NCBI GenBank assembly: GCA_001972305.1
Contig: BDDD01002678.1
Span: forward strand, 1-64,000
DNA: 64,000 bases
DNA from: Cephalotus follicularis
Taxonomy: Eukaryota > Streptophyta > Magnoliopsida > Oxalidales > Cephalotaceae
Reading direction: 5' to 3'
The position numbers and the translations under genes were made by a program. The notes beneath the pieces were generated by a model. That model was given only the letters and a program-made list of their open reading frames with translations. It did no database searches and was not told where the DNA came from. This document shows, one piece after another, positions 22,535-33,849 of the stretch (positions are counted from its first letter, which is position 1; the number at the start of each line of letters is the position of its first letter).

Positions 22535-25500
22535 GTGCAACAAGTCCCTCACAGCAAAAGGCTCAGAACTGGAGGAGATGAGGAGGTGATAACCTTCTCA
22601 GAGGCGGACTATGAGGGAGTACGTCTTCCTCACGATGATCCAGTGGTGGTGACTCTTCTGGTAGAACTCTTTACCATGAAGAGGATCCTCCTCGATAGTG
22701 GCAGCTCGGCCGATATCCTGTACAAATATGCCTTTGACCAGCTAAGGATACCGGCCGACCAACTAAAGCCCGTGAAAACCCCACTGGTTGGCTTCGCAGG
22801 TGAGACGATCCATCCTCTGGGATCTATCAACCTGTCCGTGGTTGCAGGAACGACCCACGCCAGACTCAGGTAGAGATGACATTCCTGGTGGTGGATACCC
22901 CAAGCCCATACAATGCTATAGTGGGGCGACCAGGTCTGAACTTGTTGGAGGCCATAGTGTCCACGAGATACTTATTAATGAAGTTTCCCACAAGGTTTGG
23001 CGTGGGAGAGGTCCGAGGAGACCAAGAGGTGGCAAGACGATGTTATAAAACTGCCATCTCGGATAAGGGGAAGGGCAAGGTTCTCCCCATAGCGAACGTG
23101 GAGCTCAGAGGAGACATGGAACCTGAGCATCCACAGCCGGTAGAGGATATCCTCCAAGTGCCCGTGGAAGAGGGCAACACAGAGAGAGTACTCCAAGTTG
23201 GCTCACAACTTGGAGAGGTGGAGAAGGAGGAATTAATAACATTCCTCCGAGATAATAAAGATGTTTTTGCATGGTCGACAGAGGAGGTCCCTGGCATCAG
23301 TCCAGGTATAATGGTTCACAAGCTAAGTGTGGACCCAGCCAGGCCCCCGATCAGACAAAAGAAGAGGAACTTTGCACCAGAGAGACAGCAAGCGATAGCC
23401 GAGGAGGTGAGTAAGCTATTGCAGGCAGGTTTTATCAGAGAAGTGCACTACTCGGACTGGTTAGCAAATCCGGTGTTGGTCAAAAAAGCCAACGGGAAAT
23501 GGAGGATGTGCATAGACTTCACAGATCTCAATAAAGTCTGCCCAAAGGATCACTTCCCTCTTCCAAAGATAGACCAACTGGTAGACGCAACCTCAGGTTA
23601 CAGAATATTAAGCTTCTTGGACGCTTACTCGGGATATAATCAAATCCCCATGTACAAGCCCGACGAGAACAAGACAGCGTTCATAACCGACCGAGGAATG
23701 TACTGTTATAAGGTTATGGCTATGGCTTGAAGAATGCAGGGGTCACCTACCAGCGCCTGGTCAACAAAATTTTTGAACCTCAGATTGGGAAGAATATGGA
23801 GGTGTACATAGACGATATGCTCGTCAAGACCCCTGCCAGGAACCCTCACGTAAAAGACTTGGAGGAGACATTTGGAGTGTTAAGGAGGTATAGTATGAAG
23901 CTCAATCCGTCCAAGTGTACATTTGGGGTCACCTCGGGAAAGTTCCTCGGATTCATGGTCTCTAGCAGAGGAATAGAGGCCAATCCAGAGAAGATCTCGG
24001 CGATTCAAAGCATGAGACCACCTCAAACCATCAGGTATGTCCAGAGGTTAAATGGAAAGATTGCAGCCCTGAGTAGGTTTGTGTCCAAGTCGGCAGAGAA
24101 GTGCCTTCCCTTCTTCAAAATACTTAGAGATCCCAAGGGATTCTCGTGGTCCAACGACTGTCAAGCAGCCTTCGACAAGTTGAAGGGGTATTTGGCTTCT
24201 CCTCCTCTGATCTCAAAACCTAATGATGGAGAAGACCTGTTTTGTACCTTGCGGCCACCTCAGGCGCAGTAAGTGCAGTGTTAGTCAGAGAAGAGGATAA
24301 AGTTCAAAAGTCAGTGTACTACGTGAGCAAGGCTTTGAACGATGCAGAGGGGAGGTACCCAGAGGTGGAGAAGTTTGCTTATACTTTGATCATCTCGGCC
24401 AGGAAATTGAGGCCGTATTTTCAAGCCCATACAATCAAGGTTCTGACTGACAAACCACTCAAACAAGTTCTTGCCAAGCCTGACACCTCGGGCAGGCTAA
24501 TCAAGTGGTCAGTCGAACTAGGCGAGTATGATGTGAAGTTCGGAGCCAGACCAGCAATCAAATCACAGGTACTGGCCGACTTTGTTGGAGATAATACACC
24601 TACGGAGTGTATGGAGGAAAACCCTTCCGAGAACGAGAAGGGAATATGGAAGTTGTCAGTGGATGGATCCTCATGCCTCACGGGCAGTGGGGCAGGGATA
24701 GTATTGATAAGTCCAGATGGTTGGACATTGGAGTATGAACTGATGTTCAAGTTCAAAGCTACAAATAACGAAGCTGAGTGGGAAGCTCTGATAGCTGGAC
24801 TGACAATTGCAAAGCACTTGGAGGTGTAGAGGATTGAAGCCTCAAGTGACTCTCAGCTAGTGGTTGGTTTGGCGAATAGGGAGTATGAGGCCAGAGAAGA
24901 CCTTATGATGAAATACTTATCCCATTTTCAGGGCATGAAGTTAGCCTTCGAAGTCTTGAGAATTATTAAAGTGCCCAGAGCAGAGAACGTCAGAGCAGAC
25001 CAATTGTCAAAGATGGCAACAGCAGAAAACTTGGAGAAAAATCAAACAGTGCTAGTTGACTACTTGGATTGTCTGACCATCTCTCAAGCAGAGGTAATGG
25101 ACATAGATGTTCCTCAGGAGCCAAATTGGATGACTCCCTTCATTAATTGGCTAAGGCACGAGATCCTGCCCGAGGACCCCGTAGAGGCAGGGAAGCTAGT
25201 TTACAGAGTAAACAGATTCCAATTCCGAGATGGGATCCTCTACAAAAGGTCATTCTCATTTCCTTGGCTAAGATGCTTGAACCCCTCTGAGGCCGATTAC
25301 GCTCTAAGGGAAGTTCATGAAGGAATTTGTGGCAACCACACTGGGGGCAGGACTTTGTCTCACAAGCTACTAAGGCAAGGTTACTACTGGCCGACCATGC
25401 ATCAAGATGCTATAAACTTAGTGAGAAAGTGTGACAAGTGTCAGAGGAAGGCCAACATAAGTAGAAGGCCTTCTCAACCTCTGACATCAATTACGGCCCC

Positions 25501-26361
25501 ATGGCCCTTCGCACAGTGGGGAAAGGACTTCGTCGGACCGTTACCTATGGCAACAGGCCAAAGGAAATTTCTCATTGTAGCGGTTGACTACTTCACCAAA
25601 TGGGTGGAAGCAGAACTTTTGGCCACAATTACAGAGAAGAACACAGAGAGCTTTGTGTGGAAGTCAATCATCTGCAGATTCGGAGTCCCGAGGACAATTA
25701 TCACCGATAATGGAAAGCAGTTTAATTGCCAAGCCTTCCGGGACTTTTGCAGAGAATGGACGATAGAACATAGGCTTGCCTCAGTAGCCTACCGTCAAAG
25801 TAATGGCCAAGCCGAGGTGATCAACAGAGAAATCATCTCGGGCTTAAAAAAACGGCTTGAAGATAGCAAAGAAGGTGGACCGAGGAGTTACCAAGTGTAT
25901 TATGGGCATACATAACCACTCCTCGGACCACAACTGGAGAATCCCCGTACAGCTTATGCTTCGGAGCATAGGCCATGATACTAGTAGAGGTTGGAATGCA
26001 ATCCCCAAGAGTTGTGCACTTCACTGAAGACAACAACGAAGAAGGGCTTAGATGCCTCCTCGACCTTGTGGGAGAACTCAGAGATAAAACTGCAATTAGA
26101 GTTGCAGCCTACAAACAGAGGGTAAGTCGTTACTACAACAAAAGAGTAAGCCCAAGACCACTAAGACAAGGAGATCTAGTTCTACACAACTCAGCCGTTG
26201 CAGATCCCACTGGCACCAGAGGAAAACTAGCCCCTACCTGGGAAGGGCCATACAAGATCAAAAGGGTCCTCCGCCCAGGAACATTCAAACTTGAAACTTT
26301 GGGGGGTAGGGAGATTGCCAGAGCTTGGAATACCGAGAATATGAGGAAGTATTATCAATAA
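22535..26361 (+). pseudogene. pol region of A1: protease, reverse transcriptase, RNase H, integrase (fossil)
   Basis: Order is protease (ILLDSGSSADIL, about 22690), reverse transcriptase (about 23330-24000, with WRMCIDFTDLNKVCPKDHFPLP and YIDDMLVKT), RNase H (about 24240-25000, with YYVSKAL and LSVDGSS) and integrase (about 25320-26361). RT before RNase H before integrase is the Ty3/gypsy order. The region is broken in several places. After integrase comes the hairpin spacer. Confidence 0.9.
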
Positions 26362-26665
26362 TTGTAAGACATTTTCAATGAAGTTTGAATTTTTTCAAGT
26401 TTTGTGTTCAACATTACAGTTCCAAGTTTGCAAGGGACCGAAGGTCCAATGTTCATGTCCTCAAACCTCTGAACAGCCACCGATCAGTTCCCTCAGTCCT
26501 AAGCTAAGCATCTCGGACCACGCCCCCAAGGGGGCATCTCAGGATCTAAAGCTTCCTAAGCCTTACAGAGGCTAGTTCTCGAAAGGAAAACCAACACAAG
26601 CCGAGGTCTCAGACAGACCAGTGAAACAGGCATTCAAGAGCATCCAAGGATGCACACACCAAAAC

Positions 26666-26784
26666 CTCCTTCCGAGGAGCATACCAAAGACTCCTTCCGA
26701 GGAGCACCTATATTCATCAGCTAAGACTCCTTCCGAGGAGCACGCTTAAAGACTTCCAAGGAAGCACTAAGACTCCTATGGGAG
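26666..26784. repeat. array of mini inverted repeats in A1 spacer
   Basis: Units CTCCTTCCGAGGAG (three), CTTCCAAGGAAG (26753-26764) and CTCCTATGGGAG (26773-26784). Every unit can form a stem although the words differ, including a paired C-G to T-A change. Confidence 0.8.
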
Positions 26785-27651
26785 CAAATTCTGGCCGACA
26801 ACACCATAGGAACTTGTCCAACCAGAACTAAAATCGTGACTCGAAAGGCGAATCCATGGGAACTCGCAACGATCAAGCTCGTCGGACTGAGCACTTTCAT
26901 ACAAGTGTCTCCAAGTGGACTGAAAGCTCAGTCGACCTGTCCTAAACCATCTTAGGTCAGACGATACTCTCCTCGGCAAACCCATAGGAACTTGTCCGAG
27001 CAGACCAAGAACTCAACCTGTGAGTGCAAAAGTTTTCTTGTAATTACTTAAGTATTTTTAGAAATAAGGGGTCCTATGAGGAATGTCAAAGCTTGAGTGA
27101 CCTCATCCATCCAAAGTTAGTGATTTGGGCTAAGTAAAAAGTCCTAAGGAATTATCAGTACACATGTACACCTAAAGCTCAAACACCCAAGGAACCAATC
27201 GAGGATAAAGTCCAAGAAGGCAAAGCCTTTTTATTTATATTTCTGTTAAGCATTTATGAAATCAAATGTTCATCTGTGCGAGAAGTCCGAGGTCACAACA
27301 AGGATAAAATTCCTAAGGGGATTGTCAACCAAGTATATACAAGCAGAGATCAACCACCACACAGGAAGTAATTCGAAAACAAAGTCCAAAGATACAAGTT
27401 TTATGTCAGTGATTGTGTTAAGTTACTCTTAAATTGTTTTGGAGTAGTGTCTGCTTCTACGGGAAGTCAGAGGTTCCAGTGCATAGAATCATTAAGGAGT
27501 TTGTAAATATATATGCTAAGTGCAAACACAAGCTCACAATGCAAAAACCAAAAGCGAAGCAGAGGATGCAAAAAGTTTTCTTCATTCATGTATTGAAAAT
27601 TACAAGTACGGAAAGAGAAGAAATCATTACAAAAAGGAAAGAAAGAAAAAG

Positions 27652-30027
27652 CTAGGCTAAGGCAGGAGGAGGATCAGAAGAAGCTGCATCTTGAGGAGGA
27701 GGAGGGACAAAAGGTTCAGCCTGAGGAGGTTGAGGAGTTGCGAGGTCTGAAGCGGGATCATCAAGGGCGAACTGAACTCCTAGTTCCTCTTCCCCAACTC
27801 CTTGGTCGGCATTCATTTCCAAGGCCTCCCCGGCTTTCAACTCCTCAGCTTCGTATCCACCTGGATAAAAATCGAAGGCCTTGGCAGCCGAGCAGTAGGC
27901 AACCTCGTCCAGGGGAATCTCTGAATGCAGAGCCTTGACCCAATTTTTGTAAGTGTAGAATCCCCGACGGTAGTACTCGGTAGATTCCTTGAAGACCTCT
28001 TCGTCGAAGGCCTCAGAAGCTCTGAAGTCCTCCATGGAGGCTTCCATTAGGCTATGGAACTCGTCAGAGGACCTGAACTCAGCAAGGGCGTCCTCCACAG
28101 CCTTGGCTTTTTCCTCCTCGTGCCTCTTCATAGCCTCCTCATACCTCCTCAATGTCTCCTCATGCTACTTCTGCAAAGATTGGAACAAGTAGCGAGCCTT
28201 AGCGTGCTATTTTTGGGATTGGTCCTTTTCCAGGACAGCTCTGTTCCTCTCCTCAACGGTAGCCTCTTGAGCCTTAAGGACTTCCTCAAGTTGGGCCTTG
28301 GCAAGACGAGAAGTTTCCTTCTCCATCCATCACCTCCAACCTCAGCTTGTCGCACCTCTCCAAGAGGATTGAGTAGTTCTCAACCAAGAGGTGGTGGTTA
28401 TTCAAAGCCTGCAAAGAAGAATGAAGTTAGAACAGAAAATGCAGAAGTACAAACTACACAGTCAGAGGATCTCCCTTTACCTCAAACTGGCTTCGCAGTG
28501 AATTATGGACGAGGTCCTTGCTGGACCAGTCCTCCCTTTCCTTCAGCTCGTCCAGGAAAAGACAGAGAGAGCTGAGAGCAAATGGCACCCCCTGAGTATC
28601 CAGGCTAGAGGAGCCCTTCCCAACTCCCTCTAGCTCGTTGATCATCCTCTCCACGTCCCGAGAAGGAGGCAAGATGATAGGGACGCCTAAAGTTCGTCCG
28701 AGGATGGAGTCCATCTCGGGCTCGGTGATGAGTCTCCCCCTTTTACTTGGAGGACAAGGAGGACTGCCAGAGGTACGTCCACTGGCAGGACGCTTAGAGC
28801 CTTTATCCTTGGCTGCGACTGCAGCCTTCTTCAATTGCTTGGCCCCGGCAGCAGCAGCCTTGGCCCTCTGCCTGGCCCCCTCGGCGGTGGCCCTCTCCTT
28901 CTGTTTAGCTGCCTCCTCGGCAGCCCTTTGTCTAGCCGCTTCCTCGGCGGCTTTTTGCTTGTCCGCAGCAGCACAGGAGGACTTAGAGCTCTTGGTGGCA
29001 CTGCACAAGGCATCGAACCCTTTCCGAGAAGACATTGCTGCATAGACAGAGGTCAAAAGTGTTAGTGACTTAAAATTGAACTACAATGTTAAAAATTTGA
29101 AGACAAGAAAGACGGAGGAGACGAAAACTTTATACAGTTTTCCCCCATCTCTTGGGGCATGGATTGGACTGGGGACCCCTCGTCCCCTGAGGATTCCTTG
29201 ACCTCGGCCGAGTGTGACCCTTGGCTTGGAGCAACACTTAGCCCAGCCCGGAGCAGACGCTCCTCAACCACGACAGAGTTCACCTCCTCGGGCTCCAAGT
29301 GGATGAGCTTATCGAAGTCCAAGTTCTCGGCCATTGTCAATATGGGCCTCCTGTTGAGACGTGTAGTCTCCAGGGAGTCACACCATACAGGAGGGGTGAA
29401 CCCTTCAAAATTTTTGATGAGGAAGTATCTCTTCCTCCAATTTTTGATGGACTGGGTTGGTTTGGTGAGAAGCTTTGTTATGCCAGGACGTGACTTAAAA
29501 AAGTAGCCACGTTTCCCTGGCGAGGACGAGATGACATGGAAATGTTTAAACAATCTCACTGTGGCAGTCACCTCGGACTCCTGACACCTAACGAGAAAAC
29601 CTGTTATGAAGCTCCATGACTGGGGTTGAAGAAGAGAAGGATGGACGGTAAACGCCTCCAAAATGGACAAGGCGAAGGAAGGAACGGGGATCCTCAGACC
29701 ATGAGAAAGAGCCCCCTCGAAGACAATAAAGAGGCCCTTTTTACTCTCTGTGACCTTCCGAGGATCCTTGGGAAGATAGAATTTCAACCCAGGAGGGAAG
29801 TTGAACTTGTTGGAGAGCTCAACCACCTCCTGGCGAGAAAGAGCACTGGTCCCAAAGCCATCAGGGGCAGAGGAATCAGTCTCGGTGACGAGAACATTTG
29901 GTTCACCCACTGCAGCCCCCAGGCTACCCTCAGATGAAAGGGGACTCTCAGCAGAGGGAATCACCATAGCCAGGAGTTCAACCTCTAAGGGAGGAGAAAC
30001 CCTAGCAGTACGTTTGGTTCTGGCCAT
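27652..30027 (-). pseudogene. antisense gene of A1, Transposase_28-like, with histone H3-like N-terminus
   Basis: Opposite-strand gene of the retroelement, ATG at 30027 (an in-frame upstream ATG exists at 30066, but MARTKR matches the start used in family B). Three open blocks, about 30027-29120, 29050-28460 and 28150-27652, separated by gaps that look like introns. Block 1 carries MARTKRTARVS and the Transposase_28-like region (LRIPVPSFALSILEAFTVHP, KHFHVISSSPGKRGYFFKS, NWRKRYFLIKNFEGF). Block 2 is an Ala/Lys/Arg/Glu-rich helix (EEAARQRAAEEAAKQKERA). Block 3 has the conserved end YRRGFYTYKNWVKAL, PLDEVAYC, KAFDFYPGG. It has its own TATA-like box at 30253-30259. Function unknown. A nuclear, chromatin-linked role would fit the N-terminus but is inference. 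Confidence 0.75.
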
Positions 30028-30252
30028 TTGGGTCAAAATAAACAAAGGAGATGAAGAAAAAAGCAAGAAAGAAAAACAGGAATCAGTTTAGAACAGTAAA
30101 GGGACTGTTAACTTACTCAGAAACTTGTACGAAGATGATTAGAAGACGAAGATTCGAGGTAGAAGGCACAAGAGAAACTAGAAATCTCAAATTCTCAGGT
30201 GTTGGCAAAAAGCAAGAAGGCGTAAAAGAGTGGCTTAGTGATTTAGGGTTCC

Positions 30253-30259
30253 TTTTATA
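30253..30259 (-). promoter_or_regulatory. TATA box candidate for A1 antisense gene
   Basis: Minus strand GGCCTATAAAAGG, about 226 bp before the ATG at 30027. Conserved with A2 (13414-13420). Confidence 0.55.
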
Positions 30260-30661
30260 GGCCCTAGCTCTGATCCTGGCCCTCCATCTAGCAAAGATCC
30301 AATGGTTGAGAAATCAACCGACATACCAAGCGCGGGAAACGAAGAGGCAGAGGCGGGAAACGCTCTGCTTGTGCCAGGTGTGGTGTGTGCTTAATACGCT
30401 ACTTAAATGCAATAACTTGGGCTCATAGCACGAGGTCCATTGGATGGGACAGGAGAAGACAAGGGGGCAGTCTTGATCCTCTGCCAAGGAGCATTCCATC
30501 TCGTGCAAGGGAAAATTCAAAGTGACACCATTCTCCTCACCCCGTTTACCAACAGGAAAATTAGTGGCAAGCTTTGCAGAGGAGTATTGCCTGGGCCACG
30601 GCTCTCAACTCTGCTCCTCCTCCTCTGACCACGGTCAGAGAAGAAGGACCAGGAGGGCATA

Positions 30662-31546
30662 TGATATGGGGAAAAATTAAGTTAAATCAAAAGCGACACG
30701 CGTCCTCTTCCAAACACGGCCGGGTGTCCAAGCAAGTCAACAGATGGCAAATTGAGGTCAGAGGAAGCTAACTAGCAACAAATACAGTAATACAAGGAGA
30801 ATTCCTCCTCGGCATAAGTGCCGAGGACCCATCCAATGGTTCCAGTACAAATATCATCCTCCTCGGCGTCGGGTCCGAGGACACCTTCTGAAGCACAACC
30901 GCCGAGGACCTCCTCGGCTATAAAAACAGAAGATCATCCATTTCTAATACAAGTCCATGGACGTAGTGGACCTTAAAGCAAAGGGTATGTTTGCTTCATT
31001 GACATCAGAGAAGTTCTCTTCCTCGGCCGATATGCAGAGAAGGACCTCCCCCTAATTTACGGAATGAGACCATGGAATTAGCCTAACTACAAGGGATCCA
31101 TATCTTCTAAAGATAAATACTAAGATAAGGATAACTACCAATAAGGAAAGGAGATAATCTAAGAAAAGATAAAGGAAAGAAGAGATAATTCAGGTGGAGA
31201 TAAGAGAAATCCCGAGATCCTCGGAATTTCCTTAGGGGATAGGCATCACCTCCGTTTTTCACGCTCAATCAGTTACCAAACACCACTATAAATACAAGTT
31301 CAACAGACTGAACAAAGGTCAGCCATTTTTACTTTGCAAAGAACATTGTTTCATCTGCACTTTGTCTAACTTGAGCGTCGGAGTGTCCCCGGGAGAACAA
31401 CCTCCTGGACTTTCCACCATTTTTATTACTTTGTGCAGGTGTCCGAGATCAAAGTCTTCCTTCAGGCATTCATTGCAAGCGTTTCTCTTAACAAATAAAA
31501 GTCCTCCACGTAGGATACTGTTGAGAGAATGATTTCTATATCAACA
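30662..31546 (+). repeat. 3' LTR of A1
   Basis: 885 bp, begins TGATATGGGG after the purine-rich GAAGAAGGACCAGGAGGGCATA, ends TATCAACA, followed by CAAAG. About 97% identical to the 5' LTR by eye. Confidence 0.95.
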
Positions 31547-31551
31547 CAAAG

Positions 31552-32309
31552 CAACATCAATTATATCACATCTTTAAAATAGAAAACCCAGAAAATCAAA
31601 CACCTGGATCTCAGTCTTGGACTATGCAAGAAAACATATTAACCTGATACACTGTTGTTGCAATTTGCAAGGGGTCATATAGCTAAGGTTCATTATTATT
31701 ATATCTCATTATTAAATATAAAACTGAAAAATATATCTCAAACAGAATATTTTTTTTTTACTTAATTACAAGCTTTTAATTACTTTATAAAACAACTTAA
31801 ACTCTCTCAAAAATCAATTTTTTAATAAACCTATGACATAAAAAGATCACTAAACATAGGATTCCAAATTTGACTCACGGAGAAAATGTAAGGTCGGACT
31901 ATTCGTAAATTTTGATGTACTATTTTTTTATCATAATCAAGTGCATACCCTAAATTTATCTTCTACACGTGGACACGGACTCAAGAAAATAATCATAAAA
32001 AATCCAGCAATTCATTACTAAAATGAAAGAAAATTTCCACAATTACAAGTCACATTTAATTCAATATATACTCGGTTGGTTCAATGACACTTCTTTTCAT
32101 TGTCACATGGAAAGATGAGAAATGTCAAATACAGTTGCATCCCTTAGCTAAATTAAATTCTCCCAAAAACAAAGCCCTAATAAACAATTAATGATAATAT
32201 TAATAATTATTATTATCAATTATATCCAAATTTAATTTAAGTTCCGATTTTCTCGTTAAATCATTAGTCCTCGTAGTTTTAATATTATTTTATTTAAATA
32301 ATAATAATA

Positions 32310-32356
<47 letters not shown>

Positions 32357-32820
32357 GGGAATACTAAATAAATGCGTTATTTACAATGAGGAAAGGAGAT
32401 TCACAATTGATTTACAACGAGAAAGGAAGATTCACAATTGAATCTTTGACATATTTCTATGAAATATGGAAATGTAGTGCATTTATTATCATGATAACAA
32501 CCCTCGAAATAGATTAATAAGAAAACACAACTCAAAACATTTCAGTCTTGAAGATGGCAACTTGGCCTGAGCTGCATATTTCTCCATCAAACTCCTCTAA
32601 ATAATTACAATCAAAATCTATTGAAAAATCATCCCATGGAATTCATGTAGAGAAAAAAAAAAAACCCATGTGCTTTGATTACTATGATTGATCAAAAATT
32701 AAAGGGAAAAATCAAATAGCCTATCAAGAAAGACAGCCTATCATCCTCTCAGCTAAGGAAAGAAATCAGATAACCAAATTGGGTGTGTTGCACTTTCTAC
32801 TAATTTTTTTGATAGCATAA
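31552..32820. other. AT-rich host intergenic DNA
   Basis: No recognisable gene. It contains the ATT microsatellite listed separately and a short local duplication (ATTCACAATTGATTTACAA / ATTCACAATTGAATC at about 32390-32445). Confidence 0.5.
32295..32356. repeat. (AAT)n/(ATT)n microsatellite, head-to-head
   Basis: A few AAT units turn into about 16 ATT units, giving a perfect palindrome core at the switch (AATAATAATTATTATT). Confidence 0.95.
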
Positions 32821-32824
32821 AGGT

Positions 32825-32983
32825 TCACACCCTTTTGGGCTTCTTGTTTTCACCCCCTACTTTTTTAAGTCCCTCTGCAGCCTTCTTTTTGTCCTTCCTA
32901 TCCCTCTTCTTAAGTGCGGTCATGTGGGCCTTCAGGATGGTTGCATAAGAAGCTTGGAAGCGCTGGTGATCCTTGGCCCCAAC
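32825..32983 (-). pseudogene. SRP14: SRP14 terminal exon (signal recognition particle 14-kDa subunit), orphan fragment
   Basis: On the minus strand a TTTCCTCTTGCTTTATTTT tract and AG acceptor lead into an open exon of 52 codons ending in TGA: VGAKDHQRFQASYATILKAH, MTALKKRDRKDKKKA, then a basic tail ending KPKRV. This is the C-terminal signature of plant SRP14, which with SRP9 forms the Alu domain of SRP and slows translation during targeting to the ER. I cannot find the SRP14 N-terminal exons (MVLLQLDPFL-type start) in the 1.8 kb upstream on this strand. The nearest exon-like piece (33509-33648) does not resemble SRP14 and is out of phase. Probably a captured or stranded last exon; a very long intron reaching past the NAC gene is less likely. 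Confidence 0.7.
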
Positions 32984-33508
32984 CTTTCGGATAAAATAAA
33001 GCAAGAGGAAACGTTAACTTGGCCGAAACAACAATAGCATTTACACAAACTGGAAAAAAAACAGGAGAACCAATGCTAATCATGCCTAGTTGGTTTGAAT
33101 TTTTTGCTATGCTAAGACAGGAAATATGTTGCCAAAAAAAAGACTATTTAGCTTCAAGTTGCACCACTTAATTGATTATTTTATATCCATGATTTTATGA
33201 CAAGTGCAAAACTTTCTAGTGGCATTATAACATTTCATGAAATGATGAGTTAGACGCTTATATAGAACAGAAATGGAGTTGATTCACCAGCAAGACCCAT
33301 CATACTGCACCTAAGTATTAGTGTACGACAGAGAAAGGTGATCTTATTCCTTTAATATTCATTTTAAAAGAGTATCCCCCCAACTTTTATCAAACCACTG
33401 TCCCAAAAGAGTGCAAGGCAGGCATGAGAATAGCTGTCAAAACTCAAAGCCTCCCAAACAATATCACTTCAATCACAAAACAAAGAATCCAGAGTGAAAG
33501 ACTTATAC

Positions 33509-33648
33509 CTTGCAGGTCAAAATCTTCTACATATCCACCTGGAAGGAATGAAAACAGTGCTTCTTCGGACCATTTCCTTACTTCCAGTGGAGAAGAATCA
33601 ATCAAATCCTGAAATTCCATCACATATGCTCCATTCCATTGACTTCCT
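33509..33648 (-). pseudogene. orphan exon-like piece, unidentified protein
   Basis: A CCCCTAG acceptor precedes a 140-nt open stretch (GSQWNGAYVMEFQDLIDSS, then PLEVRKWSEEALFSFLPGG, YVEDFDLQ) ending at a GTATAAGT donor. A second possible exon at about 33737-33805 (GYKVLPIVMDSKGVPE, then GTTTAT) lies upstream, but the phases do not match. Amino-acid composition and splice-like edges suggest real ancestral exons. I do not recognise the family. Confidence 0.4.
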
Positions 33649-33849
33649 CTAGGGGACAAGAAAGGCGAACTTTAAGCATTCAAAGATAAAAGTGCTAAAC
33701 CAACAACAGCTATAAACATGAAGAAATGCATAAACCTCTGGTACCCCTTTACTATCCATTACAATTGGTAGGACTTTATAACCAGATCCCCTCAAATTTA
33801 CTGTATTATCGCATTCTTTTTACATTTCATATGACAGATTCTGAGATGT

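Larger units (their letters stand above)
19784..31546 (+). mobile_element. complete-length Ty3/gypsy family-A element A1 (Tat-type with antisense gene, fossil)
   Basis: 11,763 bp with both LTRs (885 bp each), primer-binding site, gag, pol, hairpin spacer, antisense gene, polypurine tract and perfect 5-bp target duplications CAAAG (19779-19783 and 31547-31551). By eye the LTRs differ at about 26 of 885 positions (about 3%) with no length change. At a commonly used plant rate (1.3e-8 per site per year) that means roughly 1 million years, and about twice that at slower woody-plant rates. Gag-pol is broken in about half a dozen places; the antisense gene looks better preserved. Lineage is assigned from the antisense gene position and length, not from a tree. 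Confidence 0.92.

Noticed and set aside
33424-33648. SRP14 terminal exon spliced to the exon at 33509-33648 as one gene
   Set aside because: Exon phases do not agree and the upstream peptide has no SRP14 similarity.
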